A stretch of 64,000 nucleotides of DNA from assembly GCF_036199905.1 (NCBI RefSeq), contig NZ_CP108109.1, forward strand, positions 5,083,501-5,147,500, read 5' to 3'. Shown one piece after another: positions 1-8,166 of the stretch (positions within the stretch are counted from its first letter, which is position 1; the number at the start of each line of letters is the position of its first letter). Origin of the DNA: Streptomyces sp. NBC_00223. Its GTDB lineage: Bacteria; Actinomycetota; Actinomycetes; Streptomycetales; Streptomycetaceae. Made by a program: the position numbers and the translations under genes. The notes below the pieces were generated by a model that was not told where the DNA came from, made no database searches, and saw only the letters and a program-made list of their open reading frames with translations.

Positions 1-431
1 AGCTGCTGCCGGGCGAGCTGGTCGAGCGCGGCCGGTTCGAGACCGAGAACCGCCGTGTGGTCTCCGAGGGCGGTCACCCGGCCTCGGGTCGTCCGCAGCT
101 GATGGGTATCACCAAGGCCTCGCTGGCCACCGAGTCCTGGCTGTCGGCCGCCTCCTTCCAGGAGACGACCCGGGTGCTGACGGACGCGGCGATCCACGCG
201 AAGTCCGACTCGCTGCTGGGCCTCAAGGAGAACGTCATCATCGGCAAGCTCATCCCGGCGGGTACGGGCCTGGCCCGCTACCGCAACATCCGGGTGGAGC
301 CGACCGAGGAGGCCAAGGCCGCGATGTACTCGGCCGTCGGCTACGACGACATCGACTACAGCCCGTTCGGCACCGGCTCCGGCCAGGCGGTGCCGCTGGA
401 GGACTACGACTACGGCCCGTACAACGGCTGA
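1..431 (+). CDS. rpoC: RNA polymerase beta' subunit, C-terminal end (partial)
   Basis: The reading frame is open from the left edge (first full codon at base 3) and ends at TGA. It encodes the last ~142 residues of RpoC: the conserved stretches LLPGELVERGRFE, GRPQLMGITKASLATESW, SFQETTRVLTDAAI, LLGLKENVIIGKLIPAGTG and the acidic/tyrosine-rich tail ending DYGPYNG are typical of actinobacterial beta'. This part forms the jaw/clamp end of the core enzyme and contacts omega. The gene starts outside the window. It is followed by a strong terminator, so the accessory island downstream is not part of the rpoBC transcript. Confidence 0.98.
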   Translation, partial: LLPGELVERGRFETENRRVVSEGGHPASGRPQLMGITKASLATESWLSAASFQETTRVLTDAAIHAKSDSLLGLKENVIIGKLIPAGTGLARYRNIRVEPTEEAKAAMYSAVGYDDIDYSPFGTGSGQAVPLEDYDYGPYNG

Positions 432-476
432 GTCGTCGCCTCGCGCCGCTGAGCAGGCGAGCGGCGGCTGAAACGC

Positions 477-517
477 CGAAAGGGCGGCCACCCCATCACG
501 GGGTGGCCGCCCTTTCG
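477..517 (+). terminator. Strong rho-independent-type terminator after rpoC
   Basis: An 18-bp perfect stem (477-494 with 500-517) closes a 5-nt loop ATCAC and contains the arms GGGCGGCCACCCC / GGGGTGGCCGCCC. It lacks a long U tract, as is usual in Streptomyces. Because it is symmetrical it could also stop transcripts coming from the minus-strand lysis genes, insulating rpoC from the tail island. Confidence 0.88.
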
Positions 518-562
518 CGTGTCCTGCTTCGTACGGGCTCCTGCCCGCCCGTCCGGCCGCCC

Positions 563-826
563 TCAGCGCGCGGTCAGCTCCCAGACGGTGACCAGTACGG
601 TCGCCACCGCCGCGAGCGCGCCGATGCTGGCGAGCGGCCAGCGGGCGCGCTCCAGGGAGTCCAGCCGGGCCTCGTGGTCGGCGAGCTGCCGGTCGGTCTG
701 GTCATTGCGCTGGACGACCAGGGCGAGCGCGCCGTCGACCCGGGCGAAACCGGCCTCGACGGTGCCGCGCAGCCGCTCCAGTTCCAGGGCGACGGCGGCC
801 GGGTCGGACAGGCTGGGTTCGCTCAT
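563..826 (-). CDS. Small coiled-coil plus membrane-anchor protein, holin-like
   Basis: 87 residues. Residues ~13-60 are charged and heptad-like (LERLRGTVEAGF, RQLADHEARLDSLERARW), followed by one hydrophobic segment (~64-84) and a short basic end. This resembles XhlA-type small phage lysis proteins: an amphipathic helix with a C-terminal membrane anchor. It is the last gene of the minus-strand tail/lysis run. Its ATG overlaps the stop of the preceding holin-like gene by 4 nt (ATGA), implying coupled translation. Role in endolysin release is inferred from position and shape only; no catalytic motif is present. Confidence 0.6.
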   Translation of the reverse strand: MSEPSLSDPAAVALELERLRGTVEAGFARVDGALALVVQRNDQTDRQLADHEARLDSLERARWPLASIGALAAVATVLVTVWELTAR

Positions 827-1221
827 GCACCGCTGCCTTCCTCACCGGAGCCGGAGCCGGAGCCGGGTCCGGTGCTCGGGCCCGCGTCCGTACCCGCGTC
901 CGTGCCCGTACCCGCGCTCGCGCCGGAGTTGAAGCCGAAGGCGGGCGCGGACTCGGCGGCGGGCGCGGCCGGGGCGGGGAGCTGCCGGAGGGCCTGGTCG
1001 CTGTTGACCGGGACCGCCGTACGCAGCCAGGACGGCAGCGCCGACTGGACGGCGGGCAGCGCCATCAGCCGGGCCAGCCCGCCGGCCACGGCAACCGCCC
1101 CGGCGGCCCACGGCAGCGTGTCCGCGGTGTCGCCGTCACCGATGACCGTGGGCAGCAGGACGCACAGGCCGACCGCCGTCTGCACGACAGTGCGCAGGGT
1201 GTGCTTCGCGGCCTCTGACAT
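823..1221 (-). CDS. Putative holin with Gly/Ser/Thr-rich tail
   Basis: 132 residues. Two hydrophobic segments (~10-27 and ~38-57) are separated by a short acidic turn (GDGDTADT), as in class II holins, then a low-complexity C-terminus rich in Gly, Ser, Thr and Asp (alternating GTDAGTDAG and GSGSGSG). It follows the amidase endolysin directly, the usual place for a holin in actinophages, and overlaps the next small membrane protein by 4 nt. The low-complexity tail resembles that of the 203-residue protein upstream, suggesting local repeat expansion. Holin function is inferred. Confidence 0.62.
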   Translation of the reverse strand: MSEAAKHTLRTVVQTAVGLCVLLPTVIGDGDTADTLPWAAGAVAVAGGLARLMALPAVQSALPSWLRTAVPVNSDQALRQLPAPAAPAAESAPAFGFNSGASAGTGTDAGTDAGPSTGPGSGSGSGEEGSGA

Positions 1222-1254
1222 GGGAATCCACCTTTCGCAGACATAGGAGTGCGG

Positions 1255-2160
1255 TCAGCCGGAGTACGGGACCTTCAGGGCCGCCCAGGACGCCGGGCCG
1301 GGCCGGCCGTCCGCGTCGGTGCCGGTGTAGCCGAGCTTGCGCTGCCACTTGGCGTAGCTGTCGCGGTCGGCCTGGGTCCACTGCGGGCCCGGCCCCACCC
1401 TGTACGCCGAGCAGCCCTCGGCCACCAGCCGCTTGCCCATCGCGGTGACGATCGCAGACTTGGGCTGCGCCGTGAACCACGCGGCGCCCGGGTAGGGCTG
1501 GTACGCCGGCTTGGCGGGCGGGGTGGCGGGCGGGGTGGCGGGCGGCTTCGGGGCGTGGGAGGCGGGCTGCGCCAGCCGGGCGGCGATCGAGGCCCGCAGA
1601 CCGGCCATGGTGAAGCCGAGCGGGTCGATCTTGGCGCTGGTCCACTCCTTGTGGCCGATGACGGAGGCGGCGTGCCAGCCGTGCGCCCGGCAGATCGCGG
1701 CCGAGACCCGCTCGATGGCGTCGAGCTGGGCGGCGGGCCAGGGGTCCTTGCCGTCACCGAGGTTGACGCACTCGAAGCCGTAGAAGTGGGTGTTGCCGTC
1801 GGCCGTGCGCTGATTCGGCGCGGGCAGCGTGGCGCGTTCGGCGATCACGGCCGCCAGGACATCGGGGTCGCCCGCGCCCGCGTGGTTGGCCCGGCCGTTG
1901 CCGACGAGGTGGACGCTGCCGTCCTTGGCGATCACGCCGTGGCACAGCGGGCCCGGCAGATCGGAGCGGCCGTTGTAGCAGAGGGTCACGGAGCCGTCGG
2001 TGCCGGTGGTGACGGTGTGATGGATCATCACACCGTTGACCGGCCCCCACGGGCCCTTGTGGTTGCGGTTGTGGGTGCGCCAGCCGTCGTGCTCGACGAC
2101 GGTGACGCCCTCGTCCTCCAGTGCGGTGACGAGGGCGTCGGCGGAGAGGGGGTTCGCCAT
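1255..2160 (-). CDS. Endolysin: N-acetylmuramoyl-L-alanine amidase with C-terminal binding domain
   Basis: 301 residues. Residues ~25-195 form an Amidase_2/PGRP-type zinc amidase domain: the HHTV motif (H47/H48), H170 in GHKEW and D179 in KIDP fit the metal ligands and catalytic region. It cleaves the lactyl-amide bond between MurNAc and the stem peptide. A Pro/Ala-rich linker with three PPATP/PPAKP-like units leads to a ~75-residue C-terminal domain (from AYQPYPG) like the peptidoglycan-binding modules of actinophage endolysins. There is no signal peptide, so release would need the adjacent holin-like proteins. It lies between tail tip genes and holins, a standard lysis cassette order. Confidence 0.9.
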   Translation of the reverse strand: MANPLSADALVTALEDEGVTVVEHDGWRTHNRNHKGPWGPVNGVMIHHTVTTGTDGSVTLCYNGRSDLPGPLCHGVIAKDGSVHLVGNGRANHAGAGDPDVLAAVIAERATLPAPNQRTADGNTHFYGFECVNLGDGKDPWPAAQLDAIERVSAAICRAHGWHAASVIGHKEWTSAKIDPLGFTMAGLRASIAARLAQPASHAPKPPATPPATPPAKPAYQPYPGAAWFTAQPKSAIVTAMGKRLVAEGCSAYRVGPGPQWTQADRDSYAKWQRKLGYTGTDADGRPGPASWAALKVPYSG

Positions 2161-2177
2161 GGGTCTTCCCTTGGTCG

Positions 2178-2789
2178 TCAGGCGGTCGGCAGGCTCTCGT
2201 CCGTGCCGACCGCCGTGCTGGTCTCCGTACCGGTCTGCGGGTCGCCCGCCGTGCCCGCCTCCGGGTCGCCCGGGTCGGCGCCGGAGTCGGAGTCAGGGCC
2301 GGAACCGGCTTCGGAGTCGGGGTCCCCGGAGCCGTCGCCCTCGCCGGGGTCGGGGTCCGTACCGGAGCCGGAGCCGGAGTCGGAGCCGCCGCCGTCGCCC
2401 GGGTCCGTACCCGTGGTGCCGCCGTCCGCCGGGGTGCCCCAGGTCGCGCACAGCTCCGCGTACGCCGCCGTACCGGCCGCGAAGTCGCTCAGCGCCGCGG
2501 CCACCGCGTTTGCCACGGCGCTCTGGTCGGGGACGATCGGCGCGGCGCCCTCCCCCCGGACGACCACCTCGCCGTAGCCGCGCAGCTGGCTGAAATTGGC
2601 GCCGGTCTCGGTGACCTGCGCGGAGACGTACACCTGCGGGTAGGTGCCGGTGAGCGGGTCGGGGGCCAGCGGCTCGCCCATCGTCTGGTCGTAGACGCGG
2701 ATCCGGACGGTGTGGCCGCTCTCGGTGATCGTGGCGCGGCCGAAGTAGTCGAGGGCGATGCCCCAGGGCTGGGTGGTGTCGATGTCCAC
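2178..2789 (-). CDS. Phage tail-associated protein with Asp/Ser/Gly-rich C-terminus
   Basis: 203 residues. The N-terminal ~125 residues look folded (MDIDTTQPWGIALDYFGRAT start, beta-rich pattern, a single Cys), while the last ~80 are an Asp/Gly/Ser/Glu/Pro low-complexity run. I do not recognise a named family. Its position between the tail-tip genes and the endolysin is that of actinophage minor tail or virion-associated proteins. The acidic repeat may be a flexible spacer or calcium-binding-like tail, which is inference. RBS-like AAGGAC precedes the ATG. Confidence 0.6.
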   Translation of the reverse strand: MDIDTTQPWGIALDYFGRATITESGHTVRIRVYDQTMGEPLAPDPLTGTYPQVYVSAQVTETGANFSQLRGYGEVVVRGEGAAPIVPDQSAVANAVAAALSDFAAGTAAYAELCATWGTPADGGTTGTDPGDGGGSDSGSGSGTDPDPGEGDGSGDPDSEAGSGPDSDSGADPGDPEAGTAGDPQTGTETSTAVGTDESLPTA

Positions 2790-2820
2790 GAGGGGTGTCC
2801 TTCCGGGAATCGGCCGGCGG

Positions 2821-3540
2821 TCAGGTGCTCTGGATGCCGAACATCATTTGCGGCTGGGCGTAGACCGATCCCGTGCCGCTGGTGACCTGCGCCTGCACCT
2901 CGACGGTGAACAGGCCCGCGAAGTCGGCGTCGAAGTTCGCCGAGACCGGGCCGGTGTGGTCGAAGACGCTGCCCGCGCTGACGGCGCTGCCGAAATCGGC
3001 GCCATTGACCAGCACCTTGATCTGGCCCTGGGTGCCCGAGCCCGCCGCGGTCGGCATGTACAGCCGCAACTGCGGCTGCCACACCGGGTTGCGGGAGCGG
3101 GCGATCGGCGTCCAGGACGCGGAGTTGGTCTGCGGCCAGCGGGTCACGCCGAGATCCTGCGGCGGCAGCAGCGCCAGCCACGGGCGGGCCAGACCACCGG
3201 TCTTCACATCGTCGGAGATGATCTCGTGGCCGCCGATGTCGTAGATCCGCACCGGCTGCTTGCCGGTGGCGGTCCCGTCGCCGTTGAAGAGGGTCAGGGC
3301 GTGCTCCCCGGTCTGGCGGTTGAGCGCGAGGCCGTACTCGGCGCCCTCCCAGGCGCCGACCGCGAAGACCGGGGTGCCGTTGGGGGCGTGCACCTGGATC
3401 CAGCCGCCGTCGGTGATGTCCACCCCGCCGCCGGAGATCTTGTTGAGGGCCGGCCGGGTGTTGACCGCCGTGGACAGCTGCTGGATACGGCGTTCCATGG
3501 CGGTGAGCCGGTCGATGATGTCCTCGGGCAGCTGCGCCAT
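2821..3540 (-). CDS. Putative minor tail / fibre protein
   Basis: 239 residues. It starts at ATG in MAQLPEDIIDRL, chosen because that ATG overlaps the TGA of the upstream hub gene (TGATG). Residues ~5-25 are a short coiled coil (RLTAMERRIQQLS), followed by a Gly-rich beta segment (GGGVDITDGGWIQVH) and a beta-sandwich-like C-terminal half ending MMFGIQST. Trimeric tail fibre proteins often show this coiled-coil-then-beta layout. A receptor-binding or fibre role is inferred from the architecture and from its place directly after the hub gene. Confidence 0.6.
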   Translation of the reverse strand: MAQLPEDIIDRLTAMERRIQQLSTAVNTRPALNKISGGGVDITDGGWIQVHAPNGTPVFAVGAWEGAEYGLALNRQTGEHALTLFNGDGTATGKQPVRIYDIGGHEIISDDVKTGGLARPWLALLPPQDLGVTRWPQTNSASWTPIARSRNPVWQPQLRLYMPTAAGSGTQGQIKVLVNGADFGSAVSAGSVFDHTGPVSANFDADFAGLFTVEVQAQVTSGTGSVYAQPQMMFGIQST

Positions 3541-4646
3541 CAGACCTCCTCCAGATACAGGTCCGCGGTGTCGGGGCGGCCGCGCTGCGGCGGGGTGACC
3601 TTGGCGCCGATGATCCGGTAGCGGGTGTCGAGCCCTTCCACGTACCAGTCGTCGGTGATCCGCAGCCGTACGGTCCTGCCGAGCAGCGCGGGCGGCACCA
3701 GGTCGTCGAGCCGGATGGTGATCTCCGGGATCACCACCGCGCCCTGGGCGGTGGCCAGTTCGGCGGCGGCCAGCGACTCCAGCGAGGGGATGTCGGTGAT
3801 CGAGCTGTAGTCCGCGGTCAGGTCGACCCGGGGGAAGCCGGCGTCGATCAGCGGCTGGGCCACGTGCTCCGAGGAGTACAGCGGCCTGGACTCCTCGGCC
3901 TGGTTCTCGTTGACCGAGTCGCCGCGGGCCCGGGCGGTGGTGCCGCCGCGGGTCGCGTCGCGCGGGAAGGAGTACGCCAGGATCGAACCCGGCATGTCGA
4001 GCACCAGATCGGTGGTGCCGGTGGTGATCTTCGGGCTGCCCAGGCGCAGTTGGCGCACCCGCTCGCCGGCGGGGGAGCGGAAGACGGAGATGTGGTGCTC
4101 GAAGCCGCCGTCGAGCGCCGCGAGTTGGTCCAGCGCGTCGTAGTAGACGGTCTCGTCGCCGTCCCGCCAGGAGACGTCCCGCAGCACGTCGGAGGTCTCG
4201 GTACCGTAGCTGACGCCGATGTCGCCGCCGGCGGTCGCCTGGAGGTGCCGCCACAGCTCGCGGGCCAGCTCCAGTTGCTCCTTGCCGGTGTAGGTCAGAT
4301 CGGTGCGGATGATCCGGCGGTTGGCGTACGAGTCGAAGGTGGCGGCCTGGATGCCCAGGGTGAGCACCCCCCGGTCGGTGCTCTCCAGGGTGCTGGTCCA
4401 GATCACCCCGCCCCACCACAGGTCGCCGCCGCGTTCCAGATAGACCGAGGTACGGCCCTCGGCGATCCGCCGGGCGCGGGCCGCGATGGCCCGGTCGGGC
4501 ACCGGCACGGTCCCGGTGAGCGAACCGGGCTTGCCGATGTAGTCGTCGAGCGAGACGTCCCTCAGCGGCAGGATGTCGAAGACCCGGTCGGTGCGCAGAT
4601 CGCAGAAGATCGCCCGGTACGGGGTGGTCAGCGCGGGTGTGGTCAT
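3540..4646 (-). CDS. Tail-tip/hub protein, siphovirus Gp37-like family
   Basis: 368 residues. The start is the ATG of MTTPALTTPYRAIFCDLRT, which overlaps the upstream stop by 4 nt (ATGA). Sequence features such as CDLRTDRVFDILPLRDVS, GGDLWWGGVIW and the closing TADLYLEEV match my recollection of the ReqiPepy6 Gp37-like minor tail proteins of actinophages, thought to form the tail-tip hub (Tal-like). It sits downstream of the distal tail protein and a fibre-like protein, all coupled by short overlaps, so they are probably made stoichiometrically for one baseplate. Family assignment is from motif and context, not a search. Confidence 0.72.
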   Translation of the reverse strand: MTTPALTTPYRAIFCDLRTDRVFDILPLRDVSLDDYIGKPGSLTGTVPVPDRAIAARARRIAEGRTSVYLERGGDLWWGGVIWTSTLESTDRGVLTLGIQAATFDSYANRRIIRTDLTYTGKEQLELARELWRHLQATAGGDIGVSYGTETSDVLRDVSWRDGDETVYYDALDQLAALDGGFEHHISVFRSPAGERVRQLRLGSPKITTGTTDLVLDMPGSILAYSFPRDATRGGTTARARGDSVNENQAEESRPLYSSEHVAQPLIDAGFPRVDLTADYSSITDIPSLESLAAAELATAQGAVVIPEITIRLDDLVPPALLGRTVRLRITDDWYVEGLDTRYRIIGAKVTPPQRGRPDTADLYLEEV

Positions 4647-5734
4647 ACGGCTGCCTCGTAGGTGGCGGTGCCGCGGATGTTGCTGCTCGTGTTCCAGACC
4701 CAGGGGGTGATGGCGTCGACAAGCCCGGTGACCAGCGTGGTCCCGTTGGGCGGTGCGGTGGTGACCTCCAGCTCGAACTGGGTGCTCGACACGCAGCGTA
4801 TCTGCGCGACCGCGCGCAGCGGGGTGGAGAGGTTCAGTGCGGCGAAGCCGAAGCACTGGGGGGAGTTGGCCGCGGGCACCGGCAGGGTGAACCACCAGTT
4901 GTCGTTGGTGGTGGCGCCGGTCCCGAACTGCGTGGTGGTGCCGAAGCCGATGTCGAAGACGAGATGCACGAGCGGGCCGTACTGGATGTAGCGGCACTGG
5001 AGGGCGGCGTTGCCGAAGGAGGGCAGCGCGGCCCCGGTGGCGGTGGTCCACTTCGGCGTCCAGCTCTGCCACACGGGAGCCGGCGGGTACGGCCGCCAGG
5101 CGGTGCCGTCCCAGCGTTCCAGGCTGCCGCTGTTGTCCCGGTAGTGGCCGGGGTAGGCGCCGGGCGCGGTGTCGGTGGTGACCGGCAGGATGCCGCCGAT
5201 GGCGACGGTGGCCGTACGCTGCCCGGTCAGCGCCGTGTCCCAGGTGATGCCGCCGGTGCCCGCGCTGGCGCGGGCCGGGACGACCACCTGGTACAGCGGC
5301 AGAATCAGGCCGGTCACCGTCCGGACGGAGGGGCTGGCCGCGGGCACGCCCTCGACGATCTCGACGGTCGCCTCGGTACGGCCCGAGCCGTCGTAGAGGT
5401 CGTCGTAGACCCGGATCGCGACGAGGTCGATCCGCGGGTACTGGGCGTCGCCGTCGGAGAAGGTCAGGGTCGCGTACTCGGTGAGCGCGACCGGGTACGC
5501 GCCCTGGGACTCGGTGCCCTGGACGATCGCCCGGCCGGGGGAGACGCTGACTGTCATCGTGGAGGTGCCGGTGACGGTGAAGCCGGAGATGCGGAACTGA
5601 CCGCCGGGCGAGCCGGGGAGGACGCCCGAGCGGCTGGCCAGCGGTGAGGAGGGGGTGAAGGTGCCGAGGGGGGAGACGCGGGTGTCCTCGCGGGTCTGGC
5701 CGGTTTCGAGCAGCCAGGCGGACCGTGCGTTCAT
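4643..5734 (-). CDS. Putative tail fibre / receptor-binding protein
   Basis: 363 residues. The N-terminal ~190 residues contain a baseplate-upper-protein-like block (FTVTGTSTMTVSVSPGRAI, YPRIDLVAIRVYDD, TGLILPLYQVVVP) seen in many siphophage tail-tip proteins. A linker with a WDGTAWRPY motif, common just before receptor-binding domains, leads to a ~130-residue beta-rich C-terminal domain (WTPKWTTATG onward). Prediction: attaches to the tail tip through its N-terminus and binds the target cell with its C-terminus. It would be the main determinant of killing spectrum if the island makes a tailocin; that part is inference. Confidence 0.68.
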   Translation of the reverse strand: MNARSAWLLETGQTREDTRVSPLGTFTPSSPLASRSGVLPGSPGGQFRISGFTVTGTSTMTVSVSPGRAIVQGTESQGAYPVALTEYATLTFSDGDAQYPRIDLVAIRVYDDLYDGSGRTEATVEIVEGVPAASPSVRTVTGLILPLYQVVVPARASAGTGGITWDTALTGQRTATVAIGGILPVTTDTAPGAYPGHYRDNSGSLERWDGTAWRPYPPAPVWQSWTPKWTTATGAALPSFGNAALQCRYIQYGPLVHLVFDIGFGTTTQFGTGATTNDNWWFTLPVPAANSPQCFGFAALNLSTPLRAVAQIRCVSSTQFELEVTTAPPNGTTLVTGLVDAITPWVWNTSSNIRGTATYEAAV

Positions 5735-5870
5735 GATGACTCCTGGGGTGGCGGGGCCGGGGGCGTTGATGCAGCGGCTCGACGCGCGGACAGACGTTGT
5801 CGAACCGGGTGGACACGGACAGGTGGTGGTCGGCGGCAGGGTCCGTACGGGCGCTACGTGAGGCGGGCCG

Positions 5871-6806
5871 TTACCACTCGGCGCTGCGCCAGGTCACCGC
5901 CATCTCGGCGCCGGCGTCCGAGGAATCCGGGCGGAAGGACAGCTCGTCCGCGCCCGGCTGGAAGGCGAACAGCTCCTCGGGGCTGCTGTCCGCGGCCGCG
6001 GTGTAGCGGCGGGAGGCGGTGCCGTTGAGGGTGACCGTGCCGGCCATCGTGTCGATGACCAGTTGGTCGTCGGTGGTGAGCGTGATCTCGTACCGCAGCC
6101 GCCGGCCGTTGGTGCGGTCGGTCACCGTGGGGTTGACGCACGGGCCGTTGAAGGAGATCACCGGGTGGGTGGGGGCCGAGCCCATGTTCACGGCGGTGAT
6201 GTCGCCGGTGCTCGCGGCCTGGCCGAAGTCCAGCGGCCAGGCCAGCGGCCAGGTCAGCCCGCTCTCGGGCCGCGGTGGCTCGGTCCTGCGGGCCTCCTCC
6301 TCGACGGTGTAGCGGCGCGGGTCGTCGGCCTGCCACTGCACCGACGCCTTGGCCACACCCTGGAGGGCGTAGGTGCGGTCGGCGGGCAGCACCCGCTGGC
6401 TGACCCGGGCGCGGACGGTCAGCGTCTCGCCGTGCAGCCGTACGGCGAGCCAGCGGGCGTCGTCGCTGAGCGAGAGCGCCTGACGCAGCGCGCGGATCGC
6501 CGCGAGAGCGGCCGCGCCGGAGGCCGAGGGCAGCAGCCACAGCTGCCCGGCGATCTTGCGGGGCTTGGCGTAACGGGCGCCGGGCCAGGTGCCGTGCGCG
6601 GTGGGCCGGTCGGCGTCGCTGGTGTCGAACTCGGGGATGTCCTCCCAGCCGGTCAGGCCGCTGCTGTCGATCTCGTACGCGGTGCCGGGGCCCATGACGA
6701 GCCCGGCCCACTGCATCTGCCCGTCGCGGGTGATGAGCGAGCCGGGGGCCATGTCGTCGGTCCAGCCGGGGGTCTGGCTGCTCGGCGGGTTGTCGATGTC
6801 GGCCAT
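5871..6806 (-). CDS. Distal tail protein (Dit-like)
   Basis: 311 residues. The pattern MQWAGLVMGPGTAYEI, GLTGWEDIPEF, ARYAKPRKIAGQLWL, a middle KASVQWQADDPRRY and the C-terminal WRSAEW are typical of siphovirus-type tail component/Dit proteins: an N-terminal ring-forming beta domain and a C-terminal galectin-like domain. Dit hexamers join tail tube to tail tip. The gene lies immediately after the tape-measure genes, which is the conserved position. A 136-nt gap separates it from the next gene downstream; I see no gene there. Confidence 0.82.
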   Translation of the reverse strand: MADIDNPPSSQTPGWTDDMAPGSLITRDGQMQWAGLVMGPGTAYEIDSSGLTGWEDIPEFDTSDADRPTAHGTWPGARYAKPRKIAGQLWLLPSASGAAALAAIRALRQALSLSDDARWLAVRLHGETLTVRARVSQRVLPADRTYALQGVAKASVQWQADDPRRYTVEEEARRTEPPRPESGLTWPLAWPLDFGQAASTGDITAVNMGSAPTHPVISFNGPCVNPTVTDRTNGRRLRYEITLTTDDQLVIDTMAGTVTLNGTASRRYTAAADSSPEELFAFQPGADELSFRPDSSDAGAEMAVTWRSAEW

Positions 6807-6900
6807 CTGGCCGTCACCTCACTCTCCTTGGTGTGCGGGGCGGGGCTGCGGGGGGCTTGCGGAGGCGGGGCTGCGAGGGCTTCGCGCGCTGCGGTGCCGC

Positions 6901-8166
6901 TCAGGCGCGGGCGGCGGCCAGGAAGAGCAGGTCCTCCGCGGTGCCGCGGGCGCCGGCGGTCGGGGACTCGTGGAAGTCGCCGAGCCGGTACCGGCTGTCG
7001 GCGGCCTTGGACCGCCGGGTGCCCGACAGCCGCCGCAGCCGGTCGAGATCGCTGAGCGGCAGCACCCGGGCGGCCCCGCGGGCGCCGGCGGGCAGCACGA
7101 CGCCGCCCTCGGCGAGCAGCGGGATCTTGGTCAGATGGACGCCGAACTTCTTGCCGAGGATGGAGAACCCGATCGAGTTGAGGCCGTCGATGACCCAGTT
7201 GGCGAAGCCGATCAGGCCGTTGAGCGGCGCCTTCATGACGTTGACGACCGTCTGGACGCCGGTGGTGATGAACTCGCCGATGCCGTTCAGGGTCCGGGTC
7301 ATCGCGTCCTCGACCCGCTGGAACGCCTTGGGCAGATCGCCGGTGAGGAAGGTCAGGACCGGCTTGACGCCCTTCTTGAGCCCGTCCCACGCCGAGGAGA
7401 CGATCCCGTGCAGCGCCTTCACTGCGGAGGTGGCGGCCGTCCGTACCGCCGGGAAGCCCTTGGTGAGCAGCGCGCTGACCACGGTCAGCACACCGACGAT
7501 GATGGTGAGGTAGCCGGTGAAGTAGACGGCGACGACCGTGGCCATCACCTCCAGGACGGGGGCGATGACAGGGAGCAGGCCCTGGAGGAACTGCTCGACC
7601 TGGGCGAAGACCTGCTCGATGATCCGCTGCCCGGCCTCGGAGTTGACCGCGAGGTCGATCAGCTGGGCGGCCAGCGGGACGAGCAGCCCGGTGACGAATC
7701 CGAGCGGGGTGGCCTTCGTCAGCAGGTTGATCGCCGTCATGACGCCGGACACGACGGCCGCCACCTTGCCGAAGGTGTCCAGCAGCCGGGCCAGCGGCGG
7801 GCTCACCGATGCCAGCCCGTCGAGCAGCGAAAGCACCCCGCCCAGGCCGGACTTGAGGCTTCCGAGCACGCCCTTGACGCTCTTGGCCCGGCTGCCGAAG
7901 GACTTGACGCCGGTCACGCCGCCGGACGCGCCCTGCCCGGTCTTCGTCAGACTGCGGGCTCCGGCCTCGGCGTTGGACTTGACCTGTTTGAGCGCGCTGC
8001 CGCCCGCCTCCGCCGAGCCGCGGATACGGCCGACGGCGTCCGCGGCCTGCCTGATCCCGCCGGCCGCCTTCCCGAGGGCGGACGCGGCCTGGTCCAGCGT
8101 GCCGACCAGACTGTCCAGCACGCCGTTGAAGCCGTTGAGACCGGCGCCCGCCATGGCCGCACTCAT
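6901..8166 (-). CDS. Second, shorter tape-measure-like protein
   Basis: 421 residues, Ala/Gly/Lys-rich. It has an N-terminal helical half, a strongly hydrophobic middle (~130-250) and a C-terminal domain containing GKKFGVHLTKIPLLAEGGVV, a VLPLSDLDRLRRL helix and the ending AEDLLFLAAARA. That C-terminal domain is clearly related to the end of the larger tape-measure protein upstream (GKTFGVNLPTIPRLADGGLV, VLPLSKLNRLL, ADALMFLAKARG). Its start overlaps the upstream stop by 4 nt. It looks like a duplicated and shortened paralogue, or a tape-measure C-terminal part that became a separate tail-tip protein. Confidence 0.75.
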   Translation of the reverse strand: MSAAMAGAGLNGFNGVLDSLVGTLDQAASALGKAAGGIRQAADAVGRIRGSAEAGGSALKQVKSNAEAGARSLTKTGQGASGGVTGVKSFGSRAKSVKGVLGSLKSGLGGVLSLLDGLASVSPPLARLLDTFGKVAAVVSGVMTAINLLTKATPLGFVTGLLVPLAAQLIDLAVNSEAGQRIIEQVFAQVEQFLQGLLPVIAPVLEVMATVVAVYFTGYLTIIVGVLTVVSALLTKGFPAVRTAATSAVKALHGIVSSAWDGLKKGVKPVLTFLTGDLPKAFQRVEDAMTRTLNGIGEFITTGVQTVVNVMKAPLNGLIGFANWVIDGLNSIGFSILGKKFGVHLTKIPLLAEGGVVLPAGARGAARVLPLSDLDRLRRLSGTRRSKAADSRYRLGDFHESPTAGARGTAEDLLFLAAARA

